Shown: positions 19,310-29,787 of the stretch, in pieces | How the letters are laid out: the number at the start of each line of letters is the position of its first letter | How positions within the stretch are numbered: position 1 is the first letter of the stretch | NCBI GenBank assembly: GCA_905221605.1 | Contig: CAJNDS010002218.1 | Location: 66,001 to 130,000 of the forward strand | Direction: 5' to 3' | DNA: 64,000 nt | DNA from: Symbiodinium natans | Lineage: Eukaryota; Sar; Dinophyceae; Suessiales; Symbiodiniaceae | The notes under the pieces: generated by a model | What the model was told of the DNA's origin: nothing | The model's input: the letters and a program-made list of their open reading frames with translations, nothing else | Database searches by the model: none | Translations under genes and position numbers: made by a program

Positions 19310-19850
19310 CAGGTAGTTCTCCTTCATAGAATACACCAGGATACTTCAAGCCATTTCCAGGAAAAGTTCTCCTTCATGAAATACGCCAGGATAAGGATTG
19401 CCAGCTCCCAGAAGGCATTTCCAGGTATGTTCTCCTTCATAAAATACACCAGATAAGGATTGCCAGCTCCCAGAAGGTGTTTCCAGCTAGCTCCCCCTTC
19501 AACAAATACACAAGGACAAGGATTGCCACTCCCAGAAGACATTTGCAGGTAGATAAATACACCAGGAGGTGGATAAGGATTGCCAGCTCACAGCAAACGT
19601 TTCCAGGATAAGGATTTCCAGGTTTTGGAAGGCCTTCCCAGGCAGTTCTCCTTCATAAAATGCACCAGGATAAGGGTTTCCAGGTCTTGGAAGGCCCTTC
19701 CAGGTACTTCTCCTTCATACAATGCACCAGGATAAGGATTGCCAGCTCTTGGAAAGCCTTTCCACGTAGTTCCCCTTCATAAAATGCACCAGGATAGGAT
19801 TTCCAGCTTCTGCCGACCGTTTATTCCAGGTCGTTCTCCTTCATAAAACA
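19310..19850. repeat. About 62-bp minisatellite, about 8 diverged copies
   Basis: Units contain CTCCTTCATAAAATACACCAG, then GATAAGGATTGCCAGCT and a GGAAGGC...TTTCCAGG segment. Confidence 0.85.
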
Positions 19851-19859
19851 GGGCCCCCC

Positions 19860-20640
19860 TGCTCCCCCCCCCCCCCCCAAAAAAAAAAAAGGGGGGGAAG
19901 AGGAAGTTTCATTTTTTTTCTCCCGAAAATTTGTTTTTGCTTTCTTCCCCAACCCCTACCTCTACATACAGGGGGGGGGGGGCAAAAAAAAGGGGGAGGG
20001 GGGCAGCCTATACACTTTAGGTGGTGTCATACCACATTCCACAATTCCAAGTTCTGAGGCCCGACCTTCTATATTGCAAGATTCCAAGCTGTATACTGTA
20101 TGGGGCCCAACGTCACACTCTGGGATCGGCATTCCATAGTCTAAGATTCCACTATTTCGTAGGGCTTTTTTCCTATGACGACGCAAACAAAAATTTAAGC
20201 TTACGCTAAATTATGTACCTATCTATCTGGGTGACTGCTTGTATACGGGACTGCACGAGACTACCTAGATAGGAGGCCATCACAAACGGGAATATTGTGA
20301 ACAAAGGTTGTTATTTCTGGACTTCCGGGGGCTAGAGATTGGAGATTTCTCTATCTCAAAGTTGTACTTCCTTTTACTCTTAGGATTGTCCTTAAACCAG
20401 TACTCCCAACACGTTCGTATTTTGTCATTAGTAGTAGTGGTAGCAAGACTAGTAGTGCTAGTGCTCGCATCATTGGTTTTAGTATTTCGATAGGTATTAG
20501 TAGCATTATTCGTAGCATTGGTGCCGTTAATACTCTTAATGTGGGGCCCAACATACGACTTTTACAGCACCACATTCACACCTTCAATGTTGGAGCCCAC
20601 CATTCCACTTCTAAAATTCCATATTCCGGAATAACAAATT
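19860..20640. other. AT-richer stretch without recognised genes
   Basis: Begins with a C run, an A run and a G run (19864-19898). The rest repeats the words ATTCCA and GGGGCCCAAC a few times (20035-20160 and 20540-20630) but no ordered unit or convincing gene is visible. Confidence 0.5.
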
Positions 20641-20845
20641 AATATCTATGGGTATAGTGGATGCTTCTTATTACGGGCTTCTCCACATCTCTTCCCTTTA
20701 GGTCGGTCCACTCTGTTTTTGGAATGCTCTCAAATGGCCCCTCTGTATATATGTACATAAATATAATCCATAGTCTAAATTTTGCGAAAAAGGGTGGTAG
20801 AAGGCACAGGCCCGCCTGGCCAGTGGGAGGAGGCTGGAGGAGGGG

Positions 20846-20900
20846 GTGGGGGGGGGGGGGGGGGGGGGGGGGGCAAAAAAAAAAAAAAGGGGGGGCGGCA
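20846..20900. repeat. Poly-G / poly-A run
   Basis: About 25 G, then about 13 A, then G again. Prone to sequencing error. Confidence 0.85.
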
Positions 20901-21302
20901 AAAAAAAACAAAAAGCACGCTTTGTTTTTTTGTAGAGGGCTGGTATCGTCAGCGTCCCACATGGGTGAATGGCGAGGTTTGGGCCTCCATTCATTTTAGA
21001 AGCTCTGCTGTAATTTTTCCTTTAAAGATTCAGCAAGGAACAAGTCGAACATCGAGGGCCCCCATGACGTTGTGTACTCCAGAAGTTGGGGCCTGAATCC
21101 TAGGCCCCACAAAACCTCGAACCTTAACACCTCTACAACCCCCGCCCAGACCCCGAGCTCCCAAGCACCACCCGAAACCCTTAGCCCCAAACCCCCAACA
21201 CCAAACCCCAAACCCGGAACCCCCAACCCCAAACCCCAATAACCCCAATAACCCCAATAACCCCAATAACCCCTAAACCCTAACACCCCTAAACCCAGAA
21301 AC

Positions 21303-21355
21303 CGGGCGGCGGCAGCACACGCCCGGAGTTGGAGCGCTCGGGCGACGTCGGTGGC
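21303..21355 (-). CDS. Exon, helical, Ala-rich
   Basis: Reads ATDVARALQLRACAAAAR from acceptor TTGGAG to a GT donor (GTTTCT). The upstream flank is a T6-type element (21376-21440), whose open frame is probably fortuitous. Confidence 0.55.
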
Positions 21356-21375
21356 CTCCAACAGCACGAGGCGAT

Positions 21376-21440
21376 ACGGGGGTTTGAGGAAAATGGGGGA
21401 CCTCCAATATAGATCCCGAAATACTAGGTTTACAAGGTTT
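21376..21440. mobile_element. Fragment of TIR family T6
   Basis: Matches the reverse complement of 30855-30905: GGGGGTTTGAGGAAAATG and GATCCCGAAATACTAGG. Confidence 0.55.
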
Positions 21441-21794
21441 AGGAGATCATCATGTGTACCACCGTCGACGAAAGCCGATTTCGGCCTTTTAAGGTCAGAA
21501 AGAGGAGCAGCACAGAAAGAAAAGCACCCTTCAAAAATCCTTTCCACCTGAGGCCTACAGAACTCAAGCTTCAACCCCGACCCCTCATCCCGCCGAGCTT
21601 TAACCTCTCCCTCGACGCCCAAACCCGGAAGCCACAAACCCCGAACCCAAAACAACCACCTAAACCTTAAGCCCTAAACCGACGCCCGGAACCCTCACCC
21701 CCCCTAGCCCTAAACCCTAAACCCTGAACCCTAAACCCTAAACCCTAAAACCCTAAACCCTAAAACCCAAAACCCTAACCCCTAAACCCTAAAC

Positions 21795-21898
21795 CCTGCC
21801 TGCTTGGGCTGCCGGATCTCAGGTCCGAGGGTCTTAGGATGGTCGTGGGCGGCAGGGTCAGCTTCCTGTCTTCCGGCGCCGGAACAGGGCCGCCATAC
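21795..21898 (-). CDS. Exon, Pro-rich, unknown
   Basis: Open for 104 nt: YGGPVPAPEDRKLTLPP, then TTILRPSDLRSGSPS. Acceptor ACCGAG|G and GT donor (GTTTAG) where the telomere array begins. Confidence 0.6.
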
Positions 21899-21904
21899 CT
21901 CGGT

Positions 21905-22030
21905 TTGGCGTTTAGGGTTTAGGGTTTAGGGTTTAGGGTTTAGGGTTTAGGGTTTAGGGTTTAGGGCTTAGGGTTTAGGGTTTAGGGTTCAGGGTTCAGG
22001 GTTTAGGGTTTAGGGTTTAGGGTTTAGGGT
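21905..22030. repeat. TTTAGGG array
   Basis: About 17 units, followed by a 13-G run. Confidence 0.92.
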
Positions 22031-22047
22031 GCGGGGGGGGGGGGGGG

Positions 22048-22104
22048 GCTGGCTTTGCCCATCAACTGAGATGAGGGCGATGGCCCGAAACGGCTCCAAG
22101 CCCA
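22048..22104 (-). CDS. Coding-like island
   Basis: Reads EPFRAIALISVDGQSQP on the minus strand; junctions unresolved. Confidence 0.45.
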
Positions 22105-22176
22105 AGAATCACCAAACCCTCCGCCCCCAATCACCTTTTAAACCGAAAACTCCTTCTAAACATAAGCCTCGAACTT

Positions 22177-22238
22177 GGGATGCTCCCTCTGATACCAGCA
22201 GTCCTTAGGACTCTGGTACCCCCCCCCCTTATCATCCC
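22177..22238. mobile_element. Short copy of TIR family T2
   Basis: GGGATGCTCCCTCTGATACC at the left and CCTTATCATCCC at the right are the degraded family ends. Confidence 0.45.
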
Positions 22239-22308
22239 TATTCAGGACGGTTACCAACCCTAAACCCTAAACCCTAAACCCTAAACCCTAACCCTATCAC
22301 CCTCTCAC

Positions 22309-22350
22309 CGTACCAAGACACCGGGTCAAGAAGTCCGGAGAGAACCTTGG
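22309..22350 (-). CDS. Exon, 42 nt
   Basis: Reads KVLSGLLDPVSWY with a strong GT donor (TACG|GTGAGA). The two first bases complete a codon with the final G of 22569-22638. Confidence 0.68.
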
Positions 22351-22568
22351 CTTGGCGGCCCGGCAGCCAAAAAAACAAGGTTAGCGAATTTGTAGGGGAA
22401 CCTTTGAACTCCAAAAAGGGGGGTCAAAGGGCAAAAGCGGGGTTTAGGGTTTAGGGTTTAGGGTTTCGGGTTTCGGGTTTCGGGTTTAGGGTTTAGGGTT
22501 TAGGGTTTAGGGTTTAGGGTTTAGGGTTTAGGGTTTAGGGTTTAGGGTTTAGGGTACCACTGGGCTAC
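22351..22568 (-). mobile_element. Intron consisting of one TIR element (family T4) with a TTTAGGG array
   Basis: In the sense strand the intron opens GTAGCCCAGTGGTACCC and closes GGGCCGCCAAG, inverted versions of the element end seen at 49534-49641. The centre is a TTTAGGG block (22440-22553). Splicing at its ends gives an in-frame join, LFLAKVLSG. Confidence 0.7.
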
Positions 22569-22638
22569 CAAGGAACAGCCGCTGGTGGAAGTGGCACGTG
22601 GGCTGCTGGCCCCGCGCGCGGAGGTCGCTCAGGTGGGC
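22569..22638 (-). CDS. Exon, 70 nt, Cys/His-containing
   Basis: Acceptor CCTCTGCAG|GCC, then AHLSDLRARGQQPTCHF and HQRLFL; GT donor (CTTG|GTAGCC). Confidence 0.7.
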
Positions 22639-22680
22639 CTGCAGAGGCAAGCTCTAGGGCTTGGGCTTTAGGGCGTTTGG

Positions 22681-23060
22681 GGGTTTAGGGTTTAGGGTTT
22701 AGGGTTTAGGGTTTAGGGTTTAGGGTTTAGGGTTTAGGGTTTAGGGTTTAGGGTTTAGGGTTTAGGGTTTAGGGTTTAGGGTTTAGGGTTTAGGGTTTAG
22801 GGTTATGGGTTTAGGGTTTAGGGTTTAGGGTTTAGGGTTTAGGGTTTAGGGTTTAGGGTTTAGGGTTTAGGGTTTAGGGTTTAGGGTTTAGGGTTTAGGG
22901 TTTAGGGTTTAGGGTTTAGGGTTTAGGGTTTAGGGTTTAGATTTAGGGTTTAGGGTTTAGGGTTTAGGGTTGTAGGGTTGTAGACTTGTAGTGGTGTAGG
23001 GTTGCAGGGTTGTAGAGTTGTAGGGTTGTAGGGTTTAGGGTTTAAGGTTTTAGGGTTTTA
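22681..23060. repeat. Long TTTAGGG array
   Basis: About 40 perfect units, then TTGTAGGG variants from 22968. Confidence 0.95.
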
Positions 23061-23203
23061 GGGTTTAAGGGTGTAAGGGTTTGCATGCTCCGACAATCCA
23101 CCCACACGAGTCTCAACGATTCCTTTCCTTAACGGTTTAGGGTTTGGGGTTTAGGGTTTGGGGCTTGGGGTTTAGGGTTTAGGGCTTAGGGCTTGCGCAC
23201 GAC

Positions 23204-23252
23204 CCCTCCTGAAAGCAGCTGAGGTGGTAGCCGCAGCCGCAGGCGGCCACTG
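23204..23252 (-). CDS. Exon: Cys/His cluster
   Basis: Reads VAACGCGYHLSCFQEG after an AGCAG acceptor. The CxCxxHxxC cluster is zinc-finger-like, possibly RING-H2. GT donor (GTCGTG). Confidence 0.62.
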
Positions 23253-23283
23253 CTGCTGGGTTTGGCTGCCTGACGGCTCTCAC

Positions 23284-23320
23284 GCCAGGGGTACTTGGTG
23301 CCGACATGCAGTTTCACAAA
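23284..23320 (-). CDS. Exon preceding the Cys/His cluster
   Basis: Reads LTEFVKLHVGTKYPW (frame continues up to about 23336), with a strong GT donor (GTGAGAGCC). The intron to the next exon would be only 31 nt; the split Pro codon fits. Confidence 0.58.
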
Positions 23321-23653
23321 CTCCGTGAGCGTGAGGGTTTAAGGTCTACTTTAGGGTTTAGGGGTCTAATTTAGGGTTTAGGGTGTGGGGTTTAAGGCTA
23401 GGGATTGGGGTTTAGGGTTTAGTTAGGGCTCAGAAGATGTCATTTGGCTCACTTTTGGGCCTCTGGAATAACAGCGCAAACCCTCTAGACCCTCACCTCT
23501 AAACCCCACAAAAAATCATCCCTAAGACCTTACTCCAAACCTACACGAAAGCCCGAAACTCTCCCTAAACCCTAAACCCTAAACCCTAAACCCTAAACCC
23601 TAAACCCTAAACCCTAAACCCTAAACCCTAAACCCTAAACCCTTGGCTGCTAC

Positions 23654-23705
23654 CCTGAATCCGCGGGGCCCGCAGACGCAGCAGCTCGAGGCTGGCGACG
23701 GCGGC
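23654..23705 (-). CDS. Exon, helical
   Basis: Reads AAVASLELLRLRAPRIQ, with a GT donor (GTAGCAG). Flanked by CCCTAAA and TTTAGGG. Confidence 0.62.
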
Positions 23706-23982
23706 CTCCGCTTGGCCAAAGCCGCGGGTTGGGGTTTCTAGGGTTTAGGGTTTAGGGTTTAGTGTTTATGGTTAGGGCTAGGATTTAGGGTGCAGGGTTT
23801 AAGGTTTAGTGTTTGAAGGTTAAGGGGTTTGGGGCTTGGGGTCTAGGTTTTCAGGGTTTTGGGGTTCGGGGTTTGGGGTTGTGGGGTTGTGGGGTTTGGG
23901 GTTTGGGGGTTTGGGGGTTTGGGAATAACCCTAAACCCTAAACCCTAAACCTTACACAAGTTTAAGGCTGAGGGCTCTTTTC

Positions 23983-24039
23983 CCTCTGAAGTTGCAGCAC
24001 AAGCTGCACACCATTTGGAGGCCGGGCTGGGGGCTTCTC
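23983..24039 (-). CDS. Exon, 19 codons
   Basis: Acceptor CTGTGCAG|GAG, then EKPPARPPNGVQLVLQLQ; GA donor (GAAAAG). Confidence 0.6.
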
Positions 24040-24114
24040 CTGCACAGCTTGAGAGTTGGAGGTAGAGTGCAGAACAAAGAACCCTAAACCTCAAACTTGT
24101 TTAAGATTTAAGGC

Positions 24115-24340
24115 TTAAGGGTTTAGGGTTTAGGGTTTAGGGTTTAGGGTTTACGGTTTAGGGTTTAGGGTTTTAGGGTTTAGGGTTTAGGGTTTAGGGT
24201 TTAGGGGGGTTTAGGGTTTAGGGTTTAGGGTTTAGGGTTTAGGGTTTAGGGTTTAGGGTTTAGGGTTTAGGGTTTAGGGTTTAGGGTTTAGGGTTTAGGG
24301 TTTAGGGTTTAGGGTTAAGGGTTTAGGGTTTAGGGTTAGC
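24115..24340. repeat. TTTAGGG array
   Basis: About 30 units with few changes. Confidence 0.95.
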
Positions 24341-25205
24341 ACAATATGGTACCTGGGGGTCCTGCGCGATTTTGCCACTAAAAAGAAATCGCACATGTGC
24401 ACCCCTGAAAGCCTCTGGGGCCCCCTGGTACCCCCTCCAGTTTTGCTGCCCGTCTACCCTTTTGAAACTGCGGGCCAGCAGGCCCCTGGTACCCCTAAAC
24501 CCTAAATTTAAAATACAGAGATAAAGAATAGAAGTCCCCGAACCCTCTGAACGCTCATTGAAACCCCCCCAATCCCCCGAAAAAGGTTCCCGAGCCCTAA
24601 ACCCTAAACCCTAATTAAACCCTAAACCCTAAACCTTTTTGCTTCTTCTTTAGCTTCGGTTACTGCAAGGCTCGGTGGCATCCTTTCTTATTCTCTTATT
24701 CTCTTGTTACTGGCCAAGCAGGCCGAAGGAAGCCCTAAACCCTAAACCGTAGGCCCTAAACCCTGAACTCTGTATCCTAACCCCTGAACCCTAAACCCTA
24801 AACCCTAAACCCTAAACCCTAAACCCTAAACCCTAAACCCTAAACCCCACGTAGCCCCCACAAGTCCAAGAGATGGACATCAACTGCTAAGCCTTGAACA
24901 CTGAACCCGAACCCTCAATCTTCAAACCCTGAAACCTACTATACGAACCCGAATAGTTAGAACAGGGTCTTGGGGTCATGATAGTATAATTATCAAGGGA
25001 CCATATAAGGGAATGCAATTCGCAATTTTGCGACCCCTATATTACATGCCCTCAAGCCCTCAGCCCTGAACCCTATGTGGGAAGACTTCCAACCCAGGTT
25101 GAGGAATTCGGGCATAAGGTTTGAGGGTTGACCGTCAGCCCTGAACCCCAGAAAGCCCGAAACGAGGGTTCATTGGCTGAACGGCCATAGGGCTTTCTCA
25201 CTGAG
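24341..25205. other. Islands without a supported gene
   Basis: Includes a GGTACC-bordered stretch (24350-24495), CCCTAAA arrays (24595-24637, 24779-24847) and a minus-strand coding-like piece VDVHLLDLWGLR near 24850-24890. No junctions could be fixed. Confidence 0.4.
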
Positions 25206-25211
25206 CTTCGG

Positions 25212-25532
25212 GTCTAGGGTTTAGGGTTTAGGGTTTAGGGTTTAGGGTTTAGGGTTTAGGGTTTAGGGTTTAGGGTTTAGGGTTTAGGGTTTAGGGTTTG
25301 GGGTTTAGGGTTTAGGGTTTAGGGCGGTTTAGGGTTTAGGGTTTTAGGGTTTAGGGTTTAGGGTTTAGGGTTTAGGGTTTTAGGGTTTAGGGTTTAGGGT
25401 TTAGGTTTAGGGTTTAGGGTTTAGGGTTAGGGGTTTAGGGTTTAGGGTTTAGGGTTTAGGGTTTAGGGTTTAGGGTTTAGGGGTTTAGGGTTTAGGGTTT
25501 AGGGTTTAGGGTTAGGGTTTAGGGTTTAGGGT

Positions 25533-25564
<32 letters not shown>

Positions 25565-25610
25565 GGGTTGAGGGTTGAGGGTTTAGGGTTTAGGGTTTAG
25601 GGTTTAGGGG
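25212..25610. repeat. Long TTTAGGG array with TTGAGGG block
   Basis: About 45 TTTAGGG units, some 6- or 8-mers, then about seven TTGAGGG units (25530-25580). It ends about 40 bp from the stop codon of the next gene. Confidence 0.95.
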
Positions 25611-25651
25611 GGCGAGGGAGGGGGGAGTAAGCATTCGCATTGTTTCTGCCT

Positions 25652-28088
25652 TCAGGGCTCGCTGTCCCCTTCCGCGCTGTGCACGACAACACGGAAACCC
25701 GCAGCATCTAAGCTCGAAAGCCCACGAGGCAACGCTAAAGATTCCAAACTCTTAGTGAAACTGCTCATGAAGGTCAAGGACCGCAAGCTGCCAGGCCAGG
25801 CCACGTTGTCCAAAGCCTGATCAAACTCAAGTCCGAAGGTCAAGGACTGCAAGCTGCCAGGCAATGTGACATTATCCAAGTTCTGGTTAAACTCATCTCC
25901 GAAGGTCAAGGACTGCAAGCTGCCAGGCAAGGCCACATTCTCCAAGCTCTGGTTAAAGAGGCGTCCAAGGGTCAAGGACTGCAAGTTGGCCGGCAAGGCC
26001 ACCCTTTCCAAGCTCTGGTTGAACTCTTCTCCGAAGGTCAAGAACAGCAAGCTGCCAGGCAAGGCTACACTCTCCAAAGTCTGGTTGAAATGGAATGCGA
26101 AGGTCAAGGACTGCAAGCTGTCAGGCAAGGCCACATTCTCCAAGCTTTGGTTGAAGAGACGTCCAAAGGTCAAGGACTGCAAGTTGGCAGGCAAGGCCAC
26201 ATTCTGCAAGCTCTGGTTAAAATTATCTCCGAAGGTCAAGGACTGCAGGCTGTTAGGCAAGGTCACATTCTCCAAACTCTGATTGAAACGCAATCCGAAA
26301 GTCAAGGACTTCAAGCTAGCAGGCAAAGTCACATTCTCCAAAGTCTGGTTGAACTGAAATCCGAAGGTCAAGGACTGCAAGCTGCCAGGCAAGGCCACAT
26401 TTTCCAAAGTCTGGTTGAAATGAAATCCGAATGTCAAGGACTGCAAGCTGCCAGGAAAGGCCACGTTCTCCAAACCCTGATCAAACTCAAGTCCGAAGGT
26501 CAAGGACTGCAAGCTGCCAGGCCAGGCCACGTTCTCCAAGCTCTCATTGAACGCATCTCCGAAAGTCAAGGACTGCAAGCTGCCAGGCAAGGCCACATTC
26601 TGCAAAGTCTGGCCGAAGAGACCTCCAAAGGTCAACGACTGCAAGTTGGCAGGGAAGGCAACATTCTCCAAGCTCTGATTAAACTCATCTCCGAAAGTCA
26701 AGGACTTCAAGCTAGCAGGCAAAGTCACATTCTCCAAGCTCTGATCAAACTGATCTCCGAAGGTCAAGGACTGCAGGCTGTCAGGCAAGGACACATTCTC
26801 CAAGCTCTGATTAAACTCGCCTCCGAAGCTCAAGGACTGCAAGTTCGCAGGCAGGGCCACATTCTCCACACTCTGATTAAACTCAAGTCCGAAAGTCAAG
26901 GACTGCAAGTTGGCAGGCCAGGTCACCTTCTCCAAGCTCTGATTAAACTCTTCTCCGAAGGTCAAGGACTTCAAGCTGCCAGGCAAGGCCACATTCTCGA
27001 AGCTCTGGTTGAAGAGACATCCAAAGGTCAAGACCTGCAAGTTGTCAGGCAAGGGCACATTCTCCAAGCTCTGATTAAACTCACCTTCGAAGGTCAAGAA
27101 CAGCAAGCTGCCAGGCAAGGCCACATTCTCCAAGCTCTGATCAAACTGATCTCCGAAGGTCAAGGACTGCAGGCTGTCAGGCAAGGACACATTCTCTAAG
27201 CTCTCATTAAATTCACCTCCGAAGCTCAAGGACTGCAAGCCCTTTGGGAGCTCAACATTGCTGAGACTCTGGTCGTCGTAGAATCTCAACGAAGAGATTG
27301 CGTCTTTTGCGTCTACGTCGATCATCCTCAGGCGTTTGCCGTCGAAGGCTCGCAGAAGCGCAACTGCTGCCTGCTCTGCACCAACCTGGACTCACTCAGC
27401 ACTTTGAAAAATCCTGAATCGTGCCCTCTTGCGACTAAAAAGGCAATGAACCTTAAAACCTTAAACCCTAAACCCTAGACCCTAAGACCTTAATAACCCT
27501 AAACCCTCAGACCAATCTCCCAGAGCAACCTGTCGGACCACATACGTGATGACATCGCCCTGAACTTGCTCCCACAGCGGCTGGGCATCGTTCAGGGCAT
27601 GGCCGTTCGCCGCCAGGACAAGCGTGCCACCCAGCCTAAGTTGAGCCCGAAGCCCTAAACCCTAAACCCTAAAACCTAAAACCCTAAACCCTAGACCCTA
27701 AACCCCCTAATCCGGCTTAAACAACTTCACAAGTGAGATATCTTTACAAACCCAATCTCCCAAAAGTCCACCTGGTAGCGGCAAGCCGATCCTTCCCGCG
27801 ACACTCTTGTGCAAGTCCTCCAGGGTCATGTTGTCTTCCTGGGCAGCCCAGTACCCTAGGCTTAAAGCAGGGGTGCCCTGTTTGCTTATAAAGGGGTTTT
27901 TATAAGGGAACCTAAACCCCCCCCAAAAAAAGGGAAATAAGGGTACTACTGGGCATCCGAGATTCAACAGGAAGCCGCACTTCGGAACCATCGAGACCAG
28001 AGACGGTCAACTGGCTGTCCGCAGCCAGGCCAGCAGACGCAGGGCGCCGAAGGAGAACAGTCTGTCCCTCTCGAGGCCCAGGAAGCAT
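25652..28088 (-). CDS. Ubiquitin-like domain fused to 23 leucine-rich-like 22-residue repeats
   Basis: Four exons: 27966-28088 (ATG at 28088), 27772-27838, 27530-27635, 25652-27385 (stop). Exons 1-3 build a ubiquitin-like fold: LTVSGLDGSEVRLPV, then EDNMTLEDLHKSVAGRIG, then GGTLVLAANGHALNDA and VITYVVRQ, in the order of strand, strand, helix and C-terminal strands. Exon 4 adds a helix (AEQAAVALLRAFDGKRL) and 23 units of LQSLTFGxxFNQSLENVxLP. Total about 675 residues. Introns: 127 nt (GA donor, mostly a TIR element), 136 nt and 144 nt (both rich in telomere-type repeats). The phase between exons 2 and 3 is off by one base in my reading; the others fit. The repeats probably form a solenoid for protein binding; with the ubiquitin-like domain this suggests an adaptor role (inference). 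No membrane segment or signal peptide seen. Confidence 0.82.
25721..27238 (-). repeat. 23 tandem 66-bp coding repeats
   Basis: Each 66-bp unit encodes 22 residues. Units differ at a few positions (LPDS, LPAN, WPGS). Units 1-2 and 7-8 are nearly identical blocks, indicating recent duplication. The opposite strand is also open for 369 codons because of the repeat composition. Confidence 0.95.
27839..27965 (-). mobile_element. TIR element (family T4) forming intron 1
   Basis: On the plus strand AGCCCAGTACCCTAGGC at 27847 and GGGTACTACTGGGC at 27941 are inverted ends. TGCCCAG flanks both sides, like a target-site duplication. The element lies wholly inside the intron. Confidence 0.7.
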
Positions 28089-28265
28089 GGCTCGAGATCC
28101 CAAACCCTAAACCCTAAACCCTAAATCCCAAACCCTAGACCCTAGACCCTAAACCCTAAACCCTAGACCCTAGACCCTAAACCCCAAACCCTAAACCTCA
28201 AAGAGGTCTCAGGCTCCTTGGTGGCCTTGTGGACCGATGTGAACCTTAAACAAACAGGTGCTTTC

Positions 28266-28312
28266 ATATCGGGGGTTTACGATTTAGGGGTACCTTATTG
28301 AGGTCCTTGTGC
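28266..28312. mobile_element. Solo end of TIR family T6
   Basis: GGGGGTTTACGATTTAGGGG followed by TACC, as at 5930. Confidence 0.5.
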
Positions 28313-28446
28313 TGGGGCTTCCGAAATTAAACCCAAAACCCTATAAAGCCTAAGCCTTATAGACCCTAAACCCTCTAGACCCTAAACCCTAAACCCGAAA
28401 CAGAACAAGGAGTGCAGGATAGCGTGATCTGATCCCAAATGTTGCT

Positions 28447-28512
28447 TTAGTACAAGGACGAGTCCAGATTCAGGTGCCCGGCCTTTTGGGCAGAGTTGCT
28501 GGTGTCATGCGT
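28447..28512 (-). CDS. Possible C-terminal exon
   Basis: Frame reads HDTSNSAQKAGHLNLDSS and ends LY-stop (TAA). Acceptor not fixed. Confidence 0.3.
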   Translation of the reverse strand, partial: THDTSNSAQKAGHLNLDSSLY

Positions 28513-28798
28513 CATGAGCCCTGAACCCCTAAACCCCTAAATCCCCTAAAACCCGAAAACCCTAAAACCCAAAAACCCTGGACCCCCAAACCCCAATCCC
28601 TAAACCGCTAGGGTTTGATGGTTCAGTATCCGGCTTCTTCGGTTGAGGGTTTAGGGTTGCGTTCTCCGGTTCAGGGCAGATTGCTTCGTGAAAAGGGGGC
28701 TGCTCCCACACCCTAAACCCCAAACCCTAAACCCTAGCCCTAAACCCTAGCCCTAAACCCCAAACCCTAAACCCCAAACCCTAAACCCCATTCAGGAC

Positions 28799-28866
28799 CA
28801 GTATGTGTTGGGGCCCCAGTCCTGCACTGCAGGAGACTTTGCGCAAGGCCCTGTGCCATACAGGGC
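28799..28866 (-). CDS. Exon candidate
   Basis: Acceptor TTTCAGCCCAG|GCC, then ALYGTGPCAKSPAVQDW and GPNTYW; GT donor (GTCCTG). The plus strand is also open (DQYVLGPQSCTAGDF). Confidence 0.45.
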
Positions 28867-28883
28867 CTGGGCTGAAATTCGGA

Positions 28884-29180
28884 GGGTTTGGGGTTTAGGG
28901 TTTAGGGGTTTGGGGTTTAGGGTTTAGGGGTTTGGGGTTTAGGGTCTAGGGTTTGGGGTTTGGGGTTTGGGGTTTGGGGGTTGGGGTTGGGGTTTGGGGT
29001 TTGGGGTTTGGGGTTTGGGGTTTAGGGTTTTGGGGTTTGGGGTTTAGGGTTTGGGGTTTGGGGTTTGGGGTTTAGGGTCTAGGGTTTGGGGTTTTGGGGT
29101 TTAGGGATGTGGGGTTTAGGGCTGAGGGTTCGGGGCTTAGGGTTTGGGGATTTTGGGGTCTCGGGTTTAGGGTTGAGGGT
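28884..29180. repeat. TTTGGGG/TTTAGGG array
   Basis: Long run dominated by TTTGGGG. Confidence 0.92.
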
Positions 29181-29194
29181 TCCACTCCCTGAAG

Positions 29195-29262
29195 GGCCCG
29201 GTAAGTGAAACACCACCTCTTCGAGTCCAGAGGAGGAGTCGGCACTTCGCGGTGTCTCCACG
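29195..29262 (-). CDS. Coding-like island
   Basis: Reads ETPRSADSSSGLEEVVF, then HLPGPSGSG. Limits uncertain. Confidence 0.45.
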
Positions 29263-29279
29263 TCAGCGCCTTTCTGCCA

Positions 29280-29372
29280 TAGGGTTTAGGGTTTAGGGTT
29301 TAGGGTTTAGGGTTTAGGGTTTAGGGTTTAGGGTTTAGGGTTTAGGGTTTAGGGTTTAGGGTTAGGGTTTAG
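29280..29372. repeat. TTTAGGG array
   Basis: About 13 units. Confidence 0.92.
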
Positions 29373-29373
29373 G

Positions 29374-29414
29374 TCCAGCCGTTGGCGTGCCGCTCCAGGA
29401 GAAACACCTCGGTC
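29374..29414 (-). CDS. Exon candidate, short
   Basis: Acceptor GCCAAG|G, then TEVFLLERHANGW. Confidence 0.5.
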
Positions 29415-29638
29415 CTTGGCCGACAAGGACATTTGCCCGGGCCCCTCAGCAATGAAGGGCCTGCCCAGGGCTCTCTGACTTGCCACTTTTCTGGCAGTCA
29501 GCAAGGGTCTACGGCTAGGGTTCAGGGTTCAGGGTTCAGGGTTTAGGGTTTAGGGTTGAGGGTTGAGGGTTTAGGGTAATCTTTTTATTGGGCCGCGTCC
29601 CCAGCACGCCTAGACAAAGCTACGCGAAGCGAGCACTA

Positions 29639-29762
29639 CTTGGAGGTTCATGGGTACTTATAGCCCCATTTATAAGTCTACTTATCACCTACTTAGAGGA
29701 CTTAAGGGGCATCTTAGTGCGGTTGTAATTGGGGTTAGAAGTACCTATGAACCTCCAAGTAG
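29639..29762. mobile_element. TIR element, family T3, intact
   Basis: TTGGAGGTTCATGGGTAC at the left and its inverted form GTACCTATGAACCTCCAA at the right; 124 bp, no array inside. Confidence 0.85.
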
Positions 29763-29787
29763 AGGGGCCTTGTTGGAGAGCTCATAC

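Noticed and set aside
20639-21096. Frames with poly-Pro/Phe or poly-Gly/Lys
   Set aside because: Translated homopolymer runs.
26090-27199. 369-codon plus-strand open frame
   Set aside because: It lies opposite the 66-bp repeats of the minus-strand gene; its openness follows from the repeat unit and it has no start or splice context.
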